From assembly GCA_020073465.1 (NCBI GenBank), contig JAIQFC010000041.1, positions 1 to 33,684 on the forward strand: a stretch of 33,684 nt of DNA, written 5' to 3'. Each line of letters begins with the position of its first letter. Positions within the stretch are counted from its first letter, which is position 1. The translations under genes were made by a program, and so were the position numbers. Under the pieces are notes generated by a model. The model did no database searches. It was given only the letters and a program-made list of their open reading frames with translations, and had not been told where the DNA came from. This DNA is from Terriglobia bacterium. GTDB taxonomy: Bacteria; Acidobacteriota; Terriglobia; Terriglobales; Acidobacteriaceae. This document shows positions 14,924 to 23,461 of this stretch, in pieces.

Positions 14924-15712
14924 ATGGCCGCCACGTTTGTGGAATCCAAACTCGCCCGGCTCACGGTGGACATCAGCTCTCCAGTAGCGCGGATTGTCCT
15001 GAAGCATGCGCCGTTGAACGTCGTCGACATCCCCATGATGGAAGAGTTGGGGCAGGCGCTCAGGGAGATCGAGGCGCGCTCGGACATCTCTGTCATCGTG
15101 ATCAGCGGTGACGGCAAGGCGTACTCGGTCGGCGTGGACGTGGCAGCGCATACTCCGGATAAAGTCGAGGGTATGCTCGCGAGATTTCATGGCGTAGTGC
15201 GGGCGCTGGTCGCTACGAAGAAAGTCACGGTTGCCGCGGTACACGGGCATTGTCTGGGCGGCGGCGCAGAATTGGCCATGGTATGCGATGTGGTCTACAC
15301 CACGGATTCAGCGCAATGGGGATTTCCGGAGATCAAGCTGGGCTGCTATCCGCCGGTGGCGTGTACGGCGCTGGCTGCGCTTGTGGGGCAGAAACGGGCA
15401 GCGGAGCTGATTCTGACTGGACGGACGATCAGCGGCACGGAAGCGGCGGAGATTGGATTGGCGAATCGCGCTGTGCCGGAGGCCGAGTTGGCGGGTGCGG
15501 TGGAGGAATGCGTCGGACGCCTGCGTGAGCTCAGCCCGGCAGCTTTGGCCGTTACGAAGAAGGCCATCTACGCCTGGGATTCGATGCATTTTGACAAAGG
15601 CCTGGCGCGCGCAGAGAAGACGTACTTCGAAGAATTGATGAAGACAGCGGATGCCCAGGAAGGCGTTCGGGCATTCATGGACAAGCGCGCACCGAAGTGG
15701 ACAGGGAAGTAG
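14924..15712 (+). CDS. Enoyl-CoA hydratase/isomerase family protein, second copy
   Basis: A 262-residue crotonase-fold enzyme. The oxyanion-hole region is VHGHCLGGGAELAMVCDV (residues 106-123); glutamates Glu116 and Glu136 (WGFPEIKLGCYPPVA) occupy the two catalytic positions with the normal spacing of 20. The segments LNVVDIPMMEEL and SVGVDVAAHTPDKVEGMLAR, as I remember them, resemble dienoyl-CoA hydratases of aromatic pathways (Dch type) more than fatty-acid hydratases; this is a memory-based impression of low certainty. It differs clearly from the first hydratase of the operon, so the two probably act on different intermediates. It follows the BoxB-like gene by 45 bases and precedes the rhodanese by 18. 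Confidence 0.85.
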   Translation: MAATFVESKLARLTVDISSPVARIVLKHAPLNVVDIPMMEELGQALREIEARSDISVIVISGDGKAYSVGVDVAAHTPDKVEGMLARFHGVVRALVATKKVTVAAVHGHCLGGGAELAMVCDVVYTTDSAQWGFPEIKLGCYPPVACTALAALVGQKRAAELILTGRTISGTEAAEIGLANRAVPEAELAGAVEECVGRLRELSPAALAVTKKAIYAWDSMHFDKGLARAEKTYFEELMKTADAQEGVRAFMDKRAPKWTGK

Positions 15713-15730
15713 CAGACGACTGCACATCAC

Positions 15731-16054
15731 ATGGATTACGAAATCACTCCCGAGGATGTGAAGTCCAAGGTCGATGCAGAAGAGGAGTTCACACTGCTCG
15801 ACGTTCGCGAGCCGTGGGAGTTTGAGACCGCCCGCATCGAGGGAGCGAAGCTGGTTCCCGTGGGCGATGTGCCATCCCGGGCGCATCAGGAGTTGGATCC
15901 GGAGGATCACATTGTGGTTGTCTGCCATCGCGGCATCCGCTCGATGAATGTGACGGTCTGGCTGCGGCAGCAGGGATTTGAAAAGGCGCAGTCGATGCGC
16001 GGCGGAATTGATGCCTGGTCGCGGCGGGTGGATGAGAAGGTGCCTACGTACTGA
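15731..16054 (+). CDS. Single-domain rhodanese-like protein
   Basis: A 107-residue rhodanese domain: LLDVREPWEFETARIEGAKL (substrate-side motif, residues 22-41), active-site loop VVVCHRGIRS with nucleophile Cys65, and the GGIDAW motif near the end. The active Cys and a six-residue loop are present, so sulfur transfer (thiosulfate or persulfide) is possible. The gene sits between the hydratase and the molybdenum hydroxylase subunits. Enzymes like 4-hydroxybenzoyl-CoA reductase need a terminal sulfido ligand on molybdenum, so a role in sulfur delivery to the cofactor is an attractive but untested idea. No ribosome site is visible before ATG 15731; translation may be coupled to the hydratase. 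Confidence 0.9.
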   Translation: MDYEITPEDVKSKVDAEEEFTLLDVREPWEFETARIEGAKLVPVGDVPSRAHQELDPEDHIVVVCHRGIRSMNVTVWLRQQGFEKAQSMRGGIDAWSRRVDEKVPTY

Positions 16055-16059
16055 AGCTC

Positions 16060-16135
16060 TCAGCCATCAGCTATCAGCTTTCAGCCAGACTAGGACTGAT
16101 GTAGCTGACAGCTGAAAGCTGACAGCTGAAAGCTT
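16060..16135. repeat. Run of degenerate TCAGC/GCTGA heptamer-like repeats
   Basis: Short units such as AGCTATCAGCTTTCAGCC occur on the left and AGCTGACAGCTGAAAGC on the right, so the run folds back on itself as a long imperfect inverted repeat. Similar runs with different units lie at 29753-29869 and 31496-31630. Confidence 0.65.
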
Positions 16136-16139
16136 CCGA

Positions 16140-16631
16140 ATGAACAAAGAACTCATCGAACTTCGAGTCAACGGCCGCACGCATGAAGTTGCGGTTGAGC
16201 CGAGCGCGCTGCTGCTCGATGTGCTGCGGCAGGAACTTGGACTGACCGGGTCGAAGCGCGGCTGCGATGATTCTTCGTGCGGGGCTTGCACGGTGCTGGT
16301 GGATGGTGTGGCGATGATGTCGTGCGCGCTGCTGGCAGCGAGTTGCGAGGGGCAGGAGATCACGACGATTGAAGGTGTGAGTGAGCACGGAAGTCTGGCG
16401 GCGATTCAGAAAGCTTACGGCGATTGGGGCGGGGCGCAGTGCGGGTACTGTACGCCGGGTTTCATCATGACGGTGAAGTCGCTGCTCGCGGAGAATCCGG
16501 ATCCGTCGGAGGCGGAGGTTCGAGACGCCTTGAGCAGCAATCTGTGCCGTTGCACTGGGTACAACCAAATGTATGAGGCGATTCGGTCGGCGGTCGACGC
16601 GGAACGTAAGGGGATCGCTTTCGCAAAGTAA
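16140..16631 (+). CDS. hcrC: 4-hydroxybenzoyl-CoA reductase-type gamma subunit (two 2Fe-2S clusters)
   Basis: A 163-residue small subunit of the xanthine oxidase family. The N-terminal plant-type ferredoxin domain has Cys42, Cys47, Cys50 and Cys62 ([16 protein letters not shown]); the C-terminal helical domain has Cys101, Cys104, Cys136 and Cys138 ([22 protein letters not shown]). It carries electrons between the molybdenum and FAD subunits. The length equals that of HcrC proteins. The assignment to the 4-hydroxybenzoyl-CoA reductase branch comes from the neighbouring FAD subunit with its extra iron-sulfur loop; on its own this gene could belong to any three-subunit molybdenum hydroxylase, such as CO dehydrogenase or isoquinoline oxidoreductase. 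It begins right after the degenerate repeat run at 16060. Confidence 0.88.
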   Translation: MNKELIELRVNGRTHEVAVEPSALLLDVLRQELGLTGSKRGCDDSSCGACTVLVDGVAMMSCALLAASCEGQEITTIEGVSEHGSLAAIQKAYGDWGGAQCGYCTPGFIMTVKSLLAENPDPSEAEVRDALSSNLCRCTGYNQMYEAIRSAVDAERKGIAFAK

Positions 16632-16653
16632 CGTTGTGCTGCAGACAACAAGC

Positions 16654-16680
16654 AGATTCCTCGCTTTGCTCGGAATGACA
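16654..16680. repeat. Short palindromic intergenic repeat, copy 2
   Basis: AGATTCCTCGCTTTGCTCGG continuing into AATGACA; matches 11159-11185 apart from the centre. Confidence 0.65.
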
Positions 16681-16698
16681 AATCTAAAGTTGAGATGA

Positions 16699-19296
16699 AT
16701 GACGAGAGTGAACGGTAATTTCTCCATCATCGGCAAGCCTACCGCCATGGTGGACGCGGCGGAGAAAACCACGGGCGCGGGCAAATACACGGACGACTTC
16801 AGTGTGCCGGGGATGCTGGTTGGGAAGATTCTGCATTCGCCGTATCCGCATGCGCGCATCAAGCGCATCGACACAAGTCGTGCCGAAAAACTCGAAGGGG
16901 TCGTGGCGGTTGCTATCGGAGAGGATGCTCCGAATCCTTACGGCATTCTTCCTGTGGGACATGATGAGCATGCCCTGGCTCTCGACAAGGTACGCTACGT
17001 AGGGGACAACGTGGCCTGTGTAGTCGCGGTGTCGGAAGCCATCGCGGAGAAAGCGCTTGAGCTCATCGATGTCGAGTACGAAGTCCTGCCCGCCTACTTC
17101 GATCCCGAAGAGTCGATGAAGGCTGAGACCGACCTGATCCACGAGAACAAGCCGCACAACCTGGAAAAGGATTATCACCACGCCTTCGGCGATCCGGAGA
17201 AGGGGTTTGCGGAGGCCGACCACATCGCTGAGGCTCGCTTCGTCTCCAACGAGGTGACGCATGCGGCGATGGAACCGCATTCCACGTTGGCGTCGTTCGA
17301 GCTTGATCCGCACACGGGAGAACTGGGCCGGCTGACGGTCTGGTCCTCGACCCAGGTGCCGTATTACCTGCAGCACAAGCTGTCGCTGGTGCTGGAAATG
17401 CCGATGCAGCAGATTCGCGTGATCAAGCCGCTGGTGGGCGGCGGGTTCGGCGGCAAGAGTGAAGTGATTCCGCTGGAGATCATCGCGGCGATTGCGGCGC
17501 GGACGGCGAAGGCTCCGGTCAAAATCACTTATACCCGTGAAGAAGTGTTCTGGGCGCATCGCGGGCGGCCGCGCACCATCATCGATCTGAAGACCGGAGT
17601 AACGAACGACGGGCGCATCACGGCGGTGAAGGCGCGCGTGGTGCAGGATGGTGGGGCGTACTGCTCCTACGGCGTGGTGACGATTCTGTATTCGGGGGCG
17701 CTGCTGGGGGCGCTGTATGACATTCCCAACATTCAGTATGACGGGTACCGCGTGCTGACCAACAAGCCGGCGTGCGGCGCGATGCGCGGCCATGGAACGG
17801 TGAATGTGCGATTTGCCTTTGAATCGCAACTGGATGAACTCGCAGCGAAGATTGGCATCGATTCGGCGGAACTTCGGCAGCGCAATCTGCTGCAGCCTCC
17901 GTGTATTACCGTGAACGGGCTGCGGGTACAGAGCTACGGGTTGCCGGAATGCATCGAGAAGACCGTCGAGCGCTCGGGATGGAAGCAGCGGAAAGGGAAG
18001 CTGCCGAAGGGGCGCGGTCTGGGAATCGCCTGCAGTCATTATGTGAGCGGAGCGGCGAATTCAATCATTCGTTCCGACATGCCGCACTCGACGGTGAATA
18101 TCAAAATTGATCGCGATGGTGGAGTCGTCGTCTACACGGGTGCGTCGGAAATTGGCCAGGGATCGGACACCATGACGGCGCAGATTGCGGCGGAGACGCT
18201 GGGGTGCTCATTGTCGCGGGTGCGGGTCATTGCGGCGGATACGGATCTGACGCCGATTGACATTGGGTCTTACTCGAGCCGCGTGACGTTCATGGCAGGC
18301 AATGCGACCTTGCGGGCGGCCGACGAGGTCAAGAAGCGCATCGCGGCGGCGGCGGGGAAGAAGATGGGGTGCGCGGCGGAGGATCTGATTTTTCGCAACG
18401 ATCGAGTCTTCAGTAAGAATTCCACGGGATCCCTTTCTGCGGATGCTTTGGCGGACAAGAGTGTCCGCCCCACACAAGCTGAGGCTTCGGTCAGCGGGAG
18501 GGTGGAAGGGCAGATTCTCCGAGGGTCGCTGCAGCAGAAGCGTAAGGAGGAAGGGCCGAAGGAATCGATGACGTTCGAGGAGGCTGTCGTCGCAGCGATT
18601 GACTTCCATGGGGCTCTGACCGGGACTGGTTCGTATGCCCCGCCGCAGGACGCGCGGGGTGGGAAGCACAAAGGGGCCGGCGTGGGCCCGTCACCGGCGT
18701 ATTCGTATTCGGCGCAGGTGGCGGAAGTCAGCGTGGACGAAGATACCGGTGAGGTCACGGTCCACAAGGTATGGGCGGCGCATGATTGCGGGCGGGCGCT
18801 GAATCCGGTTTCCGTGGAGGGGCAGATTATCGGGTCCGTCTGGATGGGGATGGGCCAGGCGCTGACCGAAGAGATGGTCTGGAAGGACGGCATGCTGATG
18901 AATCCGGGGCTGCTCGAATATCGCAGTCCATCCTCGGTTGAGTCGCCCGCGGTCGAGCCGATCATTGTGGAGAGCGTCGATCCCGAGGGACCATTTGGAG
19001 CGAAGGAATGCAGCGAGGGATCGCTGGCGGCGACGATCCCGGCGATTGCGAATGCGATCTACGACGCGGTGGGCGTGCGGCTGCATGAGTGTCCGTTTAC
19101 CCCGGAGCGCGTGCTGGCGGCGTTGCGAGCGAAGAAGAACGCGAAGGCGCTGAACCTGACAGAGGGAGTTGATCCAACGGCGCCCGTGAGCTTCCGCGAA
19201 CATGGCGGAGCGTTGTGGTTCAAGGGCAAGGGACCAGAGCGGCATGCGATGGATCCGGCACGGCGTGAGGCTCCGGCTGCGGGAGGTGCGGATTGA
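16699..19296 (+). CDS. hcrA: 4-hydroxybenzoyl-CoA reductase-type alpha subunit (molybdopterin), with in-frame repeat insertion
   Basis: An 865-residue large subunit of a molybdenum hydroxylase. Motifs in order: [15 protein letters not shown], the cofactor-binding [32 protein letters not shown], and [20 protein letters not shown] with the catalytic Glu at residue 770. In 4-hydroxybenzoyl-CoA reductase this Glu is, from memory, residue 726, an offset of 44. A non-family stretch lies between VFSKN (about 572) and SMTFEEAV (about 620): it contains a REP hairpin at 18451-18476 translated as ADKSVRPTQ (residues 585-593) plus other low-complexity residues. The C-terminus also runs about 50 residues past the usual end. 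The subunit performs reductive dehydroxylation of the CoA-activated ring, inferred from the FAD partner. Confidence 0.87.
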   Translation: MTRVNGNFSIIGKPTAMVDAAEKTTGAGKYTDDFSVPGMLVGKILHSPYPHARIKRIDTSRAEKLEGVVAVAIGEDAPNPYGILPVGHDEHALALDKVRYVGDNVACVVAVSEAIAEKALELIDVEYEVLPAYFDPEESMKAETDLIHENKPHNLEKDYHHAFGDPEKGFAEADHIAEARFVSNEVTHAAMEPHSTLASFELDPHTGELGRLTVWSSTQVPYYLQHKLSLVLEMPMQQIRVIKPLVGGGFGGKSEVIPLEIIAAIAARTAKAPVKITYTREEVFWAHRGRPRTIIDLKTGVTNDGRITAVKARVVQDGGAYCSYGVVTILYSGALLGALYDIPNIQYDGYRVLTNKPACGAMRGHGTVNVRFAFESQLDELAAKIGIDSAELRQRNLLQPPCITVNGLRVQSYGLPECIEKTVERSGWKQRKGKLPKGRGLGIACSHYVSGAANSIIRSDMPHSTVNIKIDRDGGVVVYTGASEIGQGSDTMTAQIAAETLGCSLSRVRVIAADTDLTPIDIGSYSSRVTFMAGNATLRAADEVKKRIAAAAGKKMGCAAEDLIFRNDRVFSKNSTGSLSADALADKSVRPTQAEASVSGRVEGQILRGSLQQKRKEEGPKESMTFEEAVVAAIDFHGALTGTGSYAPPQDARGGKHKGAGVGPSPAYSYSAQVAEVSVDEDTGEVTVHKVWAAHDCGRALNPVSVEGQIIGSVWMGMGQALTEEMVWKDGMLMNPGLLEYRSPSSVESPAVEPIIVESVDPEGPFGAKECSEGSLAATIPAIANAIYDAVGVRLHECPFTPERVLAALRAKKNAKALNLTEGVDPTAPVSFREHGGALWFKGKGPERHAMDPARREAPAAGGAD
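18451..18476 (-). repeat. REP hairpin, family 1, inside the molybdopterin-subunit coding sequence
   Basis: Stem CGGACA / TGTCCG around loop AGAG, followed by GCCCCACACA, matches the copies around the transposase at 1731-2212 in reverse orientation. It stays in frame within the gene and is translated. Confidence 0.85.
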
Positions 19297-20378
19297 GCCT
19301 TCCGCAATTCAGGCTGCTGCGTCCGCGGACGCTGGGGGAAGCTCTTGATTTCCTAGGTAAGTATTCGGGTCATGAATCGGCCCATACGCTGCCCGCGCAA
19401 ACGTCGCGCGGGCCGGACGGGCGAGGGCGCCCGTCCCCACATGAGCACAGCCGGGGGCGGCTGTCCCCACAGGTGCCGATCCAGGTGATCGCCGGCGGAA
19501 CCGATCTGATTCCTTCGATGCGACAGAAGCTGTTCGAGCCGGAATATGTGCTCGACCTGCGCGGAATAGACGAAATGCGAGGCATCAGGCCCGCGGCTGA
19601 TGGCGGCGTGGCAATTGGGGCGCTGACCACGCTCCGCGCGATCGAGACATCAGCATTTCTTCAGCAACATTACCCGGTACTCACCGAGGCGGCTGCCACC
19701 GTGGCCTCGCCCGTTCTGCGCAACATGGGAACGATCGGCGGCAACATCTGCCTTGACACGCGCTGCCTTTGGTACAACCAGTCGTTGACATGGCGCAAGG
19801 GTTGCGGGTTCTGCATTAAGAAAGATGGCGATCTTTGCCACGTGGCACCCGGTGGTACCAAGTGCTGGGCGACGTTTTCGGGGGATACGCCCCCAGCCCT
19901 GCTGTGCTTGAATGCGGAGATTGAGATTGCCGGGCCCTCGGGCGCGCGTCGGATTGCTCTGCACGAGTTCTACACCGGGCTTGGAGACAACTACCGCAAG
20001 CTGCAGCCGAACGAATTGGTCACGCGCGTCTTCCTGCCGGCTGCGTTGGCGGATTACCGGGGAGTGTATCGCAAGCTGCGGGTACGGGGATCGATTGATT
20101 ATCCGCTGGCCGGGGTTGCCGTGGTGGTGAAGCGCTCGAATGAGCACATCGACGATGCACGCGTCGGGATTACGGCGGTGAATCCTGCGCCAGTGCTGGT
20201 CAAGGGAGTGCGCGAGATGGTCGCAGGAAAGGCGCTGGACGAAACTCTGGCGGAAGCAGTGGGTGATCTCGCTGCAAAGACGGCAAAGCCCCTCACTACT
20301 TCCGCGCTTACGCCGGAATATCGGCGGGAGATGATTCGGGTGTTCACAAAGAGGGCAGTGCTGGCAGCAAACAACTAG
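19293..20378 (+). CDS. hcrB: 4-hydroxybenzoyl-CoA reductase-type beta subunit (FAD, extra 4Fe-4S loop), with 36-residue repeat insertion
   Basis: A 361-residue FAD subunit of the CO-dehydrogenase-medium type. FAD motifs are VIAGGTDLIPSMR (65-77) and NMGTIGGNICLDTR (144-157). The key diagnostic is the loop with Cys158, Cys174, Cys182 and Cys191, spaced 16, 8, 9. This spacing equals that of the 4Fe-4S ligands I recall for Thauera HcrB (122, 138, 146, 155). That cluster is specific to 4-hydroxybenzoyl-CoA reductases. The offset is 36, and residues about 28-63 (THLPAQ-like, SRGPDGRGRPSPHEHSRG) are a non-family insertion encoded by tandem hairpins at 19391-19471. The TTG start overlaps the preceding stop codon by four bases and has GGGAGG six bases upstream, so translation is coupled to hcrA. 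Confidence 0.9.
   Translation: MSLPQFRLLRPRTLGEALDFLGKYSGHESAHTLPAQTSRGPDGRGRPSPHEHSRGRLSPQVPIQVIAGGTDLIPSMRQKLFEPEYVLDLRGIDEMRGIRPAADGGVAIGALTTLRAIETSAFLQQHYPVLTEAAATVASPVLRNMGTIGGNICLDTRCLWYNQSLTWRKGCGFCIKKDGDLCHVAPGGTKCWATFSGDTPPALLCLNAEIEIAGPSGARRIALHEFYTGLGDNYRKLQPNELVTRVFLPAALADYRGVYRKLRVRGSIDYPLAGVAVVVKRSNEHIDDARVGITAVNPAPVLVKGVREMVAGKALDETLAEAVGDLAAKTAKPLTTSALTPEYRREMIRVFTKRAVLAANN
19391..19471 (-). repeat. Three tandem hairpins (REP family 2) inside the FAD-subunit coding sequence
   Basis: GCCCGCGC / GCGCGGGC (19391-19413), GGACGGGCG AGGG CGCCCGTCC followed by CCACA (19415-19441), and ACAGCCG GGGG CGGCTGT followed by CCCCACA (19447-19471). The middle stem is identical to the one at 12056-12076. 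The block keeps the reading frame open and encodes most of the extra 36 residues. Confidence 0.82.
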
Positions 20379-20461
20379 CAGCTTCTGAAGTGCTGGGCTA
20401 CTATCGATTGCCCCTCCGGGGCAAGCTCAACAAAGAATCTACTAAGAGACCTACTATTACC

Positions 20462-21304
20462 TTGATCACCGACTGCCATATCCACATCCAGCCCATGGAG
20501 ATGTTCAAGCCCGAGGCGCTGGAACTCATGAAAAAGAAGCGGGGGAACTTCGAGCAGATCGCGGAATTCTGCCGGTCGCCGAAGGCGCTGCTCAAATATC
20601 TCGACGCTTGTGGCGTTGACCGGGCCGTGCTCATCAACTATGTGGCCCCTGAGGTGATCGGGTTCACCAGCGGCGTGAACCAGTATGTCGCGGACTACGT
20701 GAAGGAAGATCCGAATCGGCTGATCTCGTGTGGCAGCCTGCATCCGCGGCACACGACGAATGTTCTGGCGGATGTGGAGCAGATCCTGCGGCTGGGGATT
20801 CGGATGATCAAGATTCATCCGCCGCACCAGCTGTTATTCCCGAATGACTATCTGAGCGGAGTGAAGGAGTTGGAGATCATCTACCGGGCGGCCGAGGCCA
20901 ACGGGGTACCGGTGATGTTTCACACCGGCACATCGATCTTTCCTGGCGCACGCAACAAGTACGGCGACCCGATCTACGTAGACGATGTTGCTGTGGATTT
21001 TCCAAAGCTCAAGATTCTATTAGCGCATGGCGGGAGGCCGCTGTGGATGCATACCGCATTCTTCCTCATACGCCGGCATGCGAATGTTTATCTCGACATC
21101 AGCGGCATTCCGCCGAAAACGTTGCTCAGGTATTTTCCGCGTCTGGAAGAGATTGCCCACAAGACGCTGTTCGGCACGGACTGGCCGGGTCCGGGCGTGC
21201 CCGACATCAAGAGGAACCTGGAGGAATTTCGCGCCTTGCCGTTGAGCCCGGACCTTCAGCAGCAGATTCTGTCAAAGACCGCCCTGAATATCTGGCCGGC
21301 GTGA
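20462..21304 (+). CDS. Amidohydrolase-2 (ACMSD-like) metal-dependent hydrolase or decarboxylase
   Basis: A TIM-barrel protein of about 280 residues. Metal-site motifs: CHIHIQ (His6, His8 from the TTG start), IKIHPPHQ, VMFHTGTS, ILLAHGGRP and the late Asp in LFGTDWPGPG. The family includes aromatic acid decarboxylases (gamma-resorcylate, ACMSD) and lactone or ester hydrolases, so removal of a carboxyl group or hydrolysis of an aromatic precursor is possible, but the reaction cannot be named. It lies last in the co-directional locus, 83 bases after the FAD subunit, with a small hairpin (TTGCCCC TCC GGGGCAA, 20408-20424) in the gap. The start is uncertain: TTG 20462 is chosen because the HxH motif follows at once; GTG 20390 would add 24 repeat-derived residues. 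Confidence 0.8.
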   Translation: MITDCHIHIQPMEMFKPEALELMKKKRGNFEQIAEFCRSPKALLKYLDACGVDRAVLINYVAPEVIGFTSGVNQYVADYVKEDPNRLISCGSLHPRHTTNVLADVEQILRLGIRMIKIHPPHQLLFPNDYLSGVKELEIIYRAAEANGVPVMFHTGTSIFPGARNKYGDPIYVDDVAVDFPKLKILLAHGGRPLWMHTAFFLIRRHANVYLDISGIPPKTLLRYFPRLEEIAHKTLFGTDWPGPGVPDIKRNLEEFRALPLSPDLQQQILSKTALNIWPA

Positions 21305-21314
21305 CGATACAAGA

Positions 21315-21338
21315 AAGCCCGCGCCGGAGCGCGGGCTT
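21315..21338. terminator. Strong hairpin between convergent genes, probable bidirectional terminator
   Basis: AAGCCCGCGC (21315-21324), loop CGGA, GCGCGGGCTT (21329-21338): a perfect 10-bp stem 10 bases after the amidohydrolase stop and 20 bases from the stop of the opposing peptidase gene. Confidence 0.7.
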
Positions 21339-21358
21339 GTACCTTCACACCGAAGCAA

Positions 21359-23461
21359 CTACTTTCCCGCTGCCGCCTTCGCCGCCGCACTTGATCCCAA
21401 CAGTTCGTCCGCCAGCGCGGTTGCCCCGTAGATCTTGCGCAGCGCTTCCTGAATGCCGCGCGAGTCGACCGACACGGCACGTCCTTGCGTGTCGCTGAAA
21501 GCGAAGTTCCAGGGCAGCGACTCGATGTTGCCATCGAAAATGATGCCGACGACTTCGCCCCTCTTGTTGACGGTTGGCGAACCGGAGTTGCCGCCGATGA
21601 TGTCTGCGGTTGAAACAAAATTCAGCGGCGTCTTCAAGTCCAGCCTGGTTTTGGCTTTGTTCCAGCTCTCGGGCAGGTTGTAAGGTGGCTGGCTCCCATG
21701 TTCGGCCGCGTGTTCGTAGGCCCCGGCCATGGTCGTGAAGTAGGGAATCGCCTTGCCATCCTGCTGATAGCCCCTTACGGTTCCGTAACTCAAGCGCAGA
21801 GTAAAGGTCGCATCGGGCGGTTGGGTGAAACCGCTCTGCACGAAGCGGGCCTTGGCGATCTCCGTTCCGTTACGGCGGACCACGGATTCAACCTTGTCCT
21901 CGAATTGCTTACGGGCGGCGCGGGCACTGGGATCGATGGCGCGCATGGCGACGATCAGAGGATCGGCGCTGGCTTCGATGGCGGCTGATCCACCCTCGTA
22001 TAGTTGTTTGCGCACGGCAACCTCATCAAGTTTGCTGTTCGCGATCATGTCTTTGGCGGCATCCGCGGGCGATTTGCCGTCGAGTACTTTCTGCACGTCA
22101 GCGTTGTCTTTGCCCAGGGCATCCTGCATTTCAGCCAAAGCGTCGGTCAGCAGCAGAGTTTCGAGAGTCTTGTAGATCGGCTCGGCTGAAAAAAGCTGCT
22201 GCTCAAATGACGCCAGAGCGGAGTCGCGGTACTCCCGCATCCTCTCCTGGTTCGGCTTTGGCTTCTCGGCGGCGACGCGAACGAGGGCACGAGCGAGCGC
22301 AGGCAGGTGGCCCCCGAAGCCGCGCAGGCGCTCAAGATAAGTGAGCTGCGGATAAATGTCGCGCTGCAGCTTGATCGCCTGGGAAATTTCATCCCAGGGA
22401 TCCTTGGCGTTCGCATTCTTTGGATCAGCCTTAAAGGCCGCGCGCAGTTTGGCCTCGTCAGCCGCTTTGGCGTCCATGATGGACTTGTCGACCAAGCCGG
22501 ACTGGTAGCCGGTAGTTGCTTTTTGGGAGTTCTGCAGCGCGAAGACATTTTCCTTGGCAATGCGGGCGTTTTCTTCGGATTGCCTGCTGAAGTCCTGGAG
22601 CAGGGCGATGCGGCGTTTGAAGAGTTGCAGGTTGGCGGGGTACTGAACGTCGCGCAGGAACTCAAGCTGCGCCATGGTGAGCAGACGGCCGGTGTTTCCG
22701 GGATGCCCGGAGACGAAGATCAGGTCGTTGTCATGCACGCCTGTCGCGGACCACTTCAGGTAGTGGTCGAGATGCGCTGGCTTCTCGTTTTCGTAGACGC
22801 GGAAGAAGGTGATATCGAGATCGTACCGGGGATACGTAAAGTTGTCCGGATCGCCTCCGAAGAAGGCGATATCAAACTCTGGCGCGAAGACCAGGCGGAC
22901 ATCGGTGTACTTCTTGTACTTGTAGAGGTGATAGACCTGTCCGGAATAAAAGGTGGCGACATCGCAGCGGAGCCCGGTGGAAGTGGTGCAGTCTTTCTCG
23001 ATCTGCGACATGGCTGCACGCTGGGCTTGTCCGGCCTCGGCGGCGGGCATCTCCGGCTTCACGCCGGCGTTCACTTTCGCGGTAACGTCCTCGATCCCGA
23101 CCAGTTGGTTGAGCTCAAGATCGGGGCACTTGGCTTCTTCCGCCTGTGTTTTTGCATAGAAACCGGTCTTGATGTAGTCGCGACCTTCGCTGGAGAGTTG
23201 CTGTACGCATCTGGCGCCCACGTGATGGTTGGTAAAAGTCAGGCCGTCGGCGGAGACGAAGGAGCCGGAGCCTCCGTTGTTGAAACGAACCGAAGAAAGG
23301 CGGACGTGATCGAGCCATGCCGGCGTGAGTTCAAACCCATACTTGGCCTTGATTTTGTCCTTGGGGGATTCGTTGTACAGCCACATGCCCTCATCAGCCA
23401 GGGTGAAGGTTGCGGAAAAGACAAACACTGACAGTAGGAAGACAGATAAGAATCGTTTCAT
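21359..23461 (-). CDS. S46-family dipeptidyl-peptidase (DPP7/DPP11-like), exported
   Basis: A 700-residue serine peptidase. MKRFLSVFLLSVFVFSATFT plus LADEG is a clear signal peptide; the start at ATG 23461 has GAGGAG eight to nine bases upstream, better than a longer frame from 23521. Family motifs are DEGMWLYNESP (mature N-terminus), SADGLTFTNHHVGARCV with the catalytic His at 79-80, FGGDPDNFTYPRYDLDI carrying the Asp, and GGNSGSPTVNKRGEVVGIIF with the nucleophile Ser626. The long helical cap domain (residues about 280-570) is typical of S46. These enzymes cut dipeptides from the N-terminus of peptides in the periplasm of Gram-negative bacteria that feed on protein. DPP7-like versus DPP11-like specificity is not assigned. 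Confidence 0.93.
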   Translation of the reverse strand: MKRFLSVFLLSVFVFSATFTLADEGMWLYNESPKDKIKAKYGFELTPAWLDHVRLSSVRFNNGGSGSFVSADGLTFTNHHVGARCVQQLSSEGRDYIKTGFYAKTQAEEAKCPDLELNQLVGIEDVTAKVNAGVKPEMPAAEAGQAQRAAMSQIEKDCTTSTGLRCDVATFYSGQVYHLYKYKKYTDVRLVFAPEFDIAFFGGDPDNFTYPRYDLDITFFRVYENEKPAHLDHYLKWSATGVHDNDLIFVSGHPGNTGRLLTMAQLEFLRDVQYPANLQLFKRRIALLQDFSRQSEENARIAKENVFALQNSQKATTGYQSGLVDKSIMDAKAADEAKLRAAFKADPKNANAKDPWDEISQAIKLQRDIYPQLTYLERLRGFGGHLPALARALVRVAAEKPKPNQERMREYRDSALASFEQQLFSAEPIYKTLETLLLTDALAEMQDALGKDNADVQKVLDGKSPADAAKDMIANSKLDEVAVRKQLYEGGSAAIEASADPLIVAMRAIDPSARAARKQFEDKVESVVRRNGTEIAKARFVQSGFTQPPDATFTLRLSYGTVRGYQQDGKAIPYFTTMAGAYEHAAEHGSQPPYNLPESWNKAKTRLDLKTPLNFVSTADIIGGNSGSPTVNKRGEVVGIIFDGNIESLPWNFAFSDTQGRAVSVDSRGIQEALRKIYGATALADELLGSSAAAKAAAGK

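Noticed and set aside
16684..18039. 451-residue minus-strand open frame
   Set aside because: It mirrors the molybdopterin subunit; long antisense frames are common in GC-rich genes and no family motif is visible.
16140..20378. Xanthine dehydrogenase or CO dehydrogenase assignment for the molybdenum hydroxylase
   Set aside because: The FAD subunit has the four-cysteine loop with 16-8-9 spacing that marks 4-hydroxybenzoyl-CoA reductases, and the neighbours act on aromatic CoA esters.
22307..23431. 374-residue plus-strand open frame
   Set aside because: It is antisense to the S46 peptidase, whose signal peptide and catalytic motifs are unmistakable.
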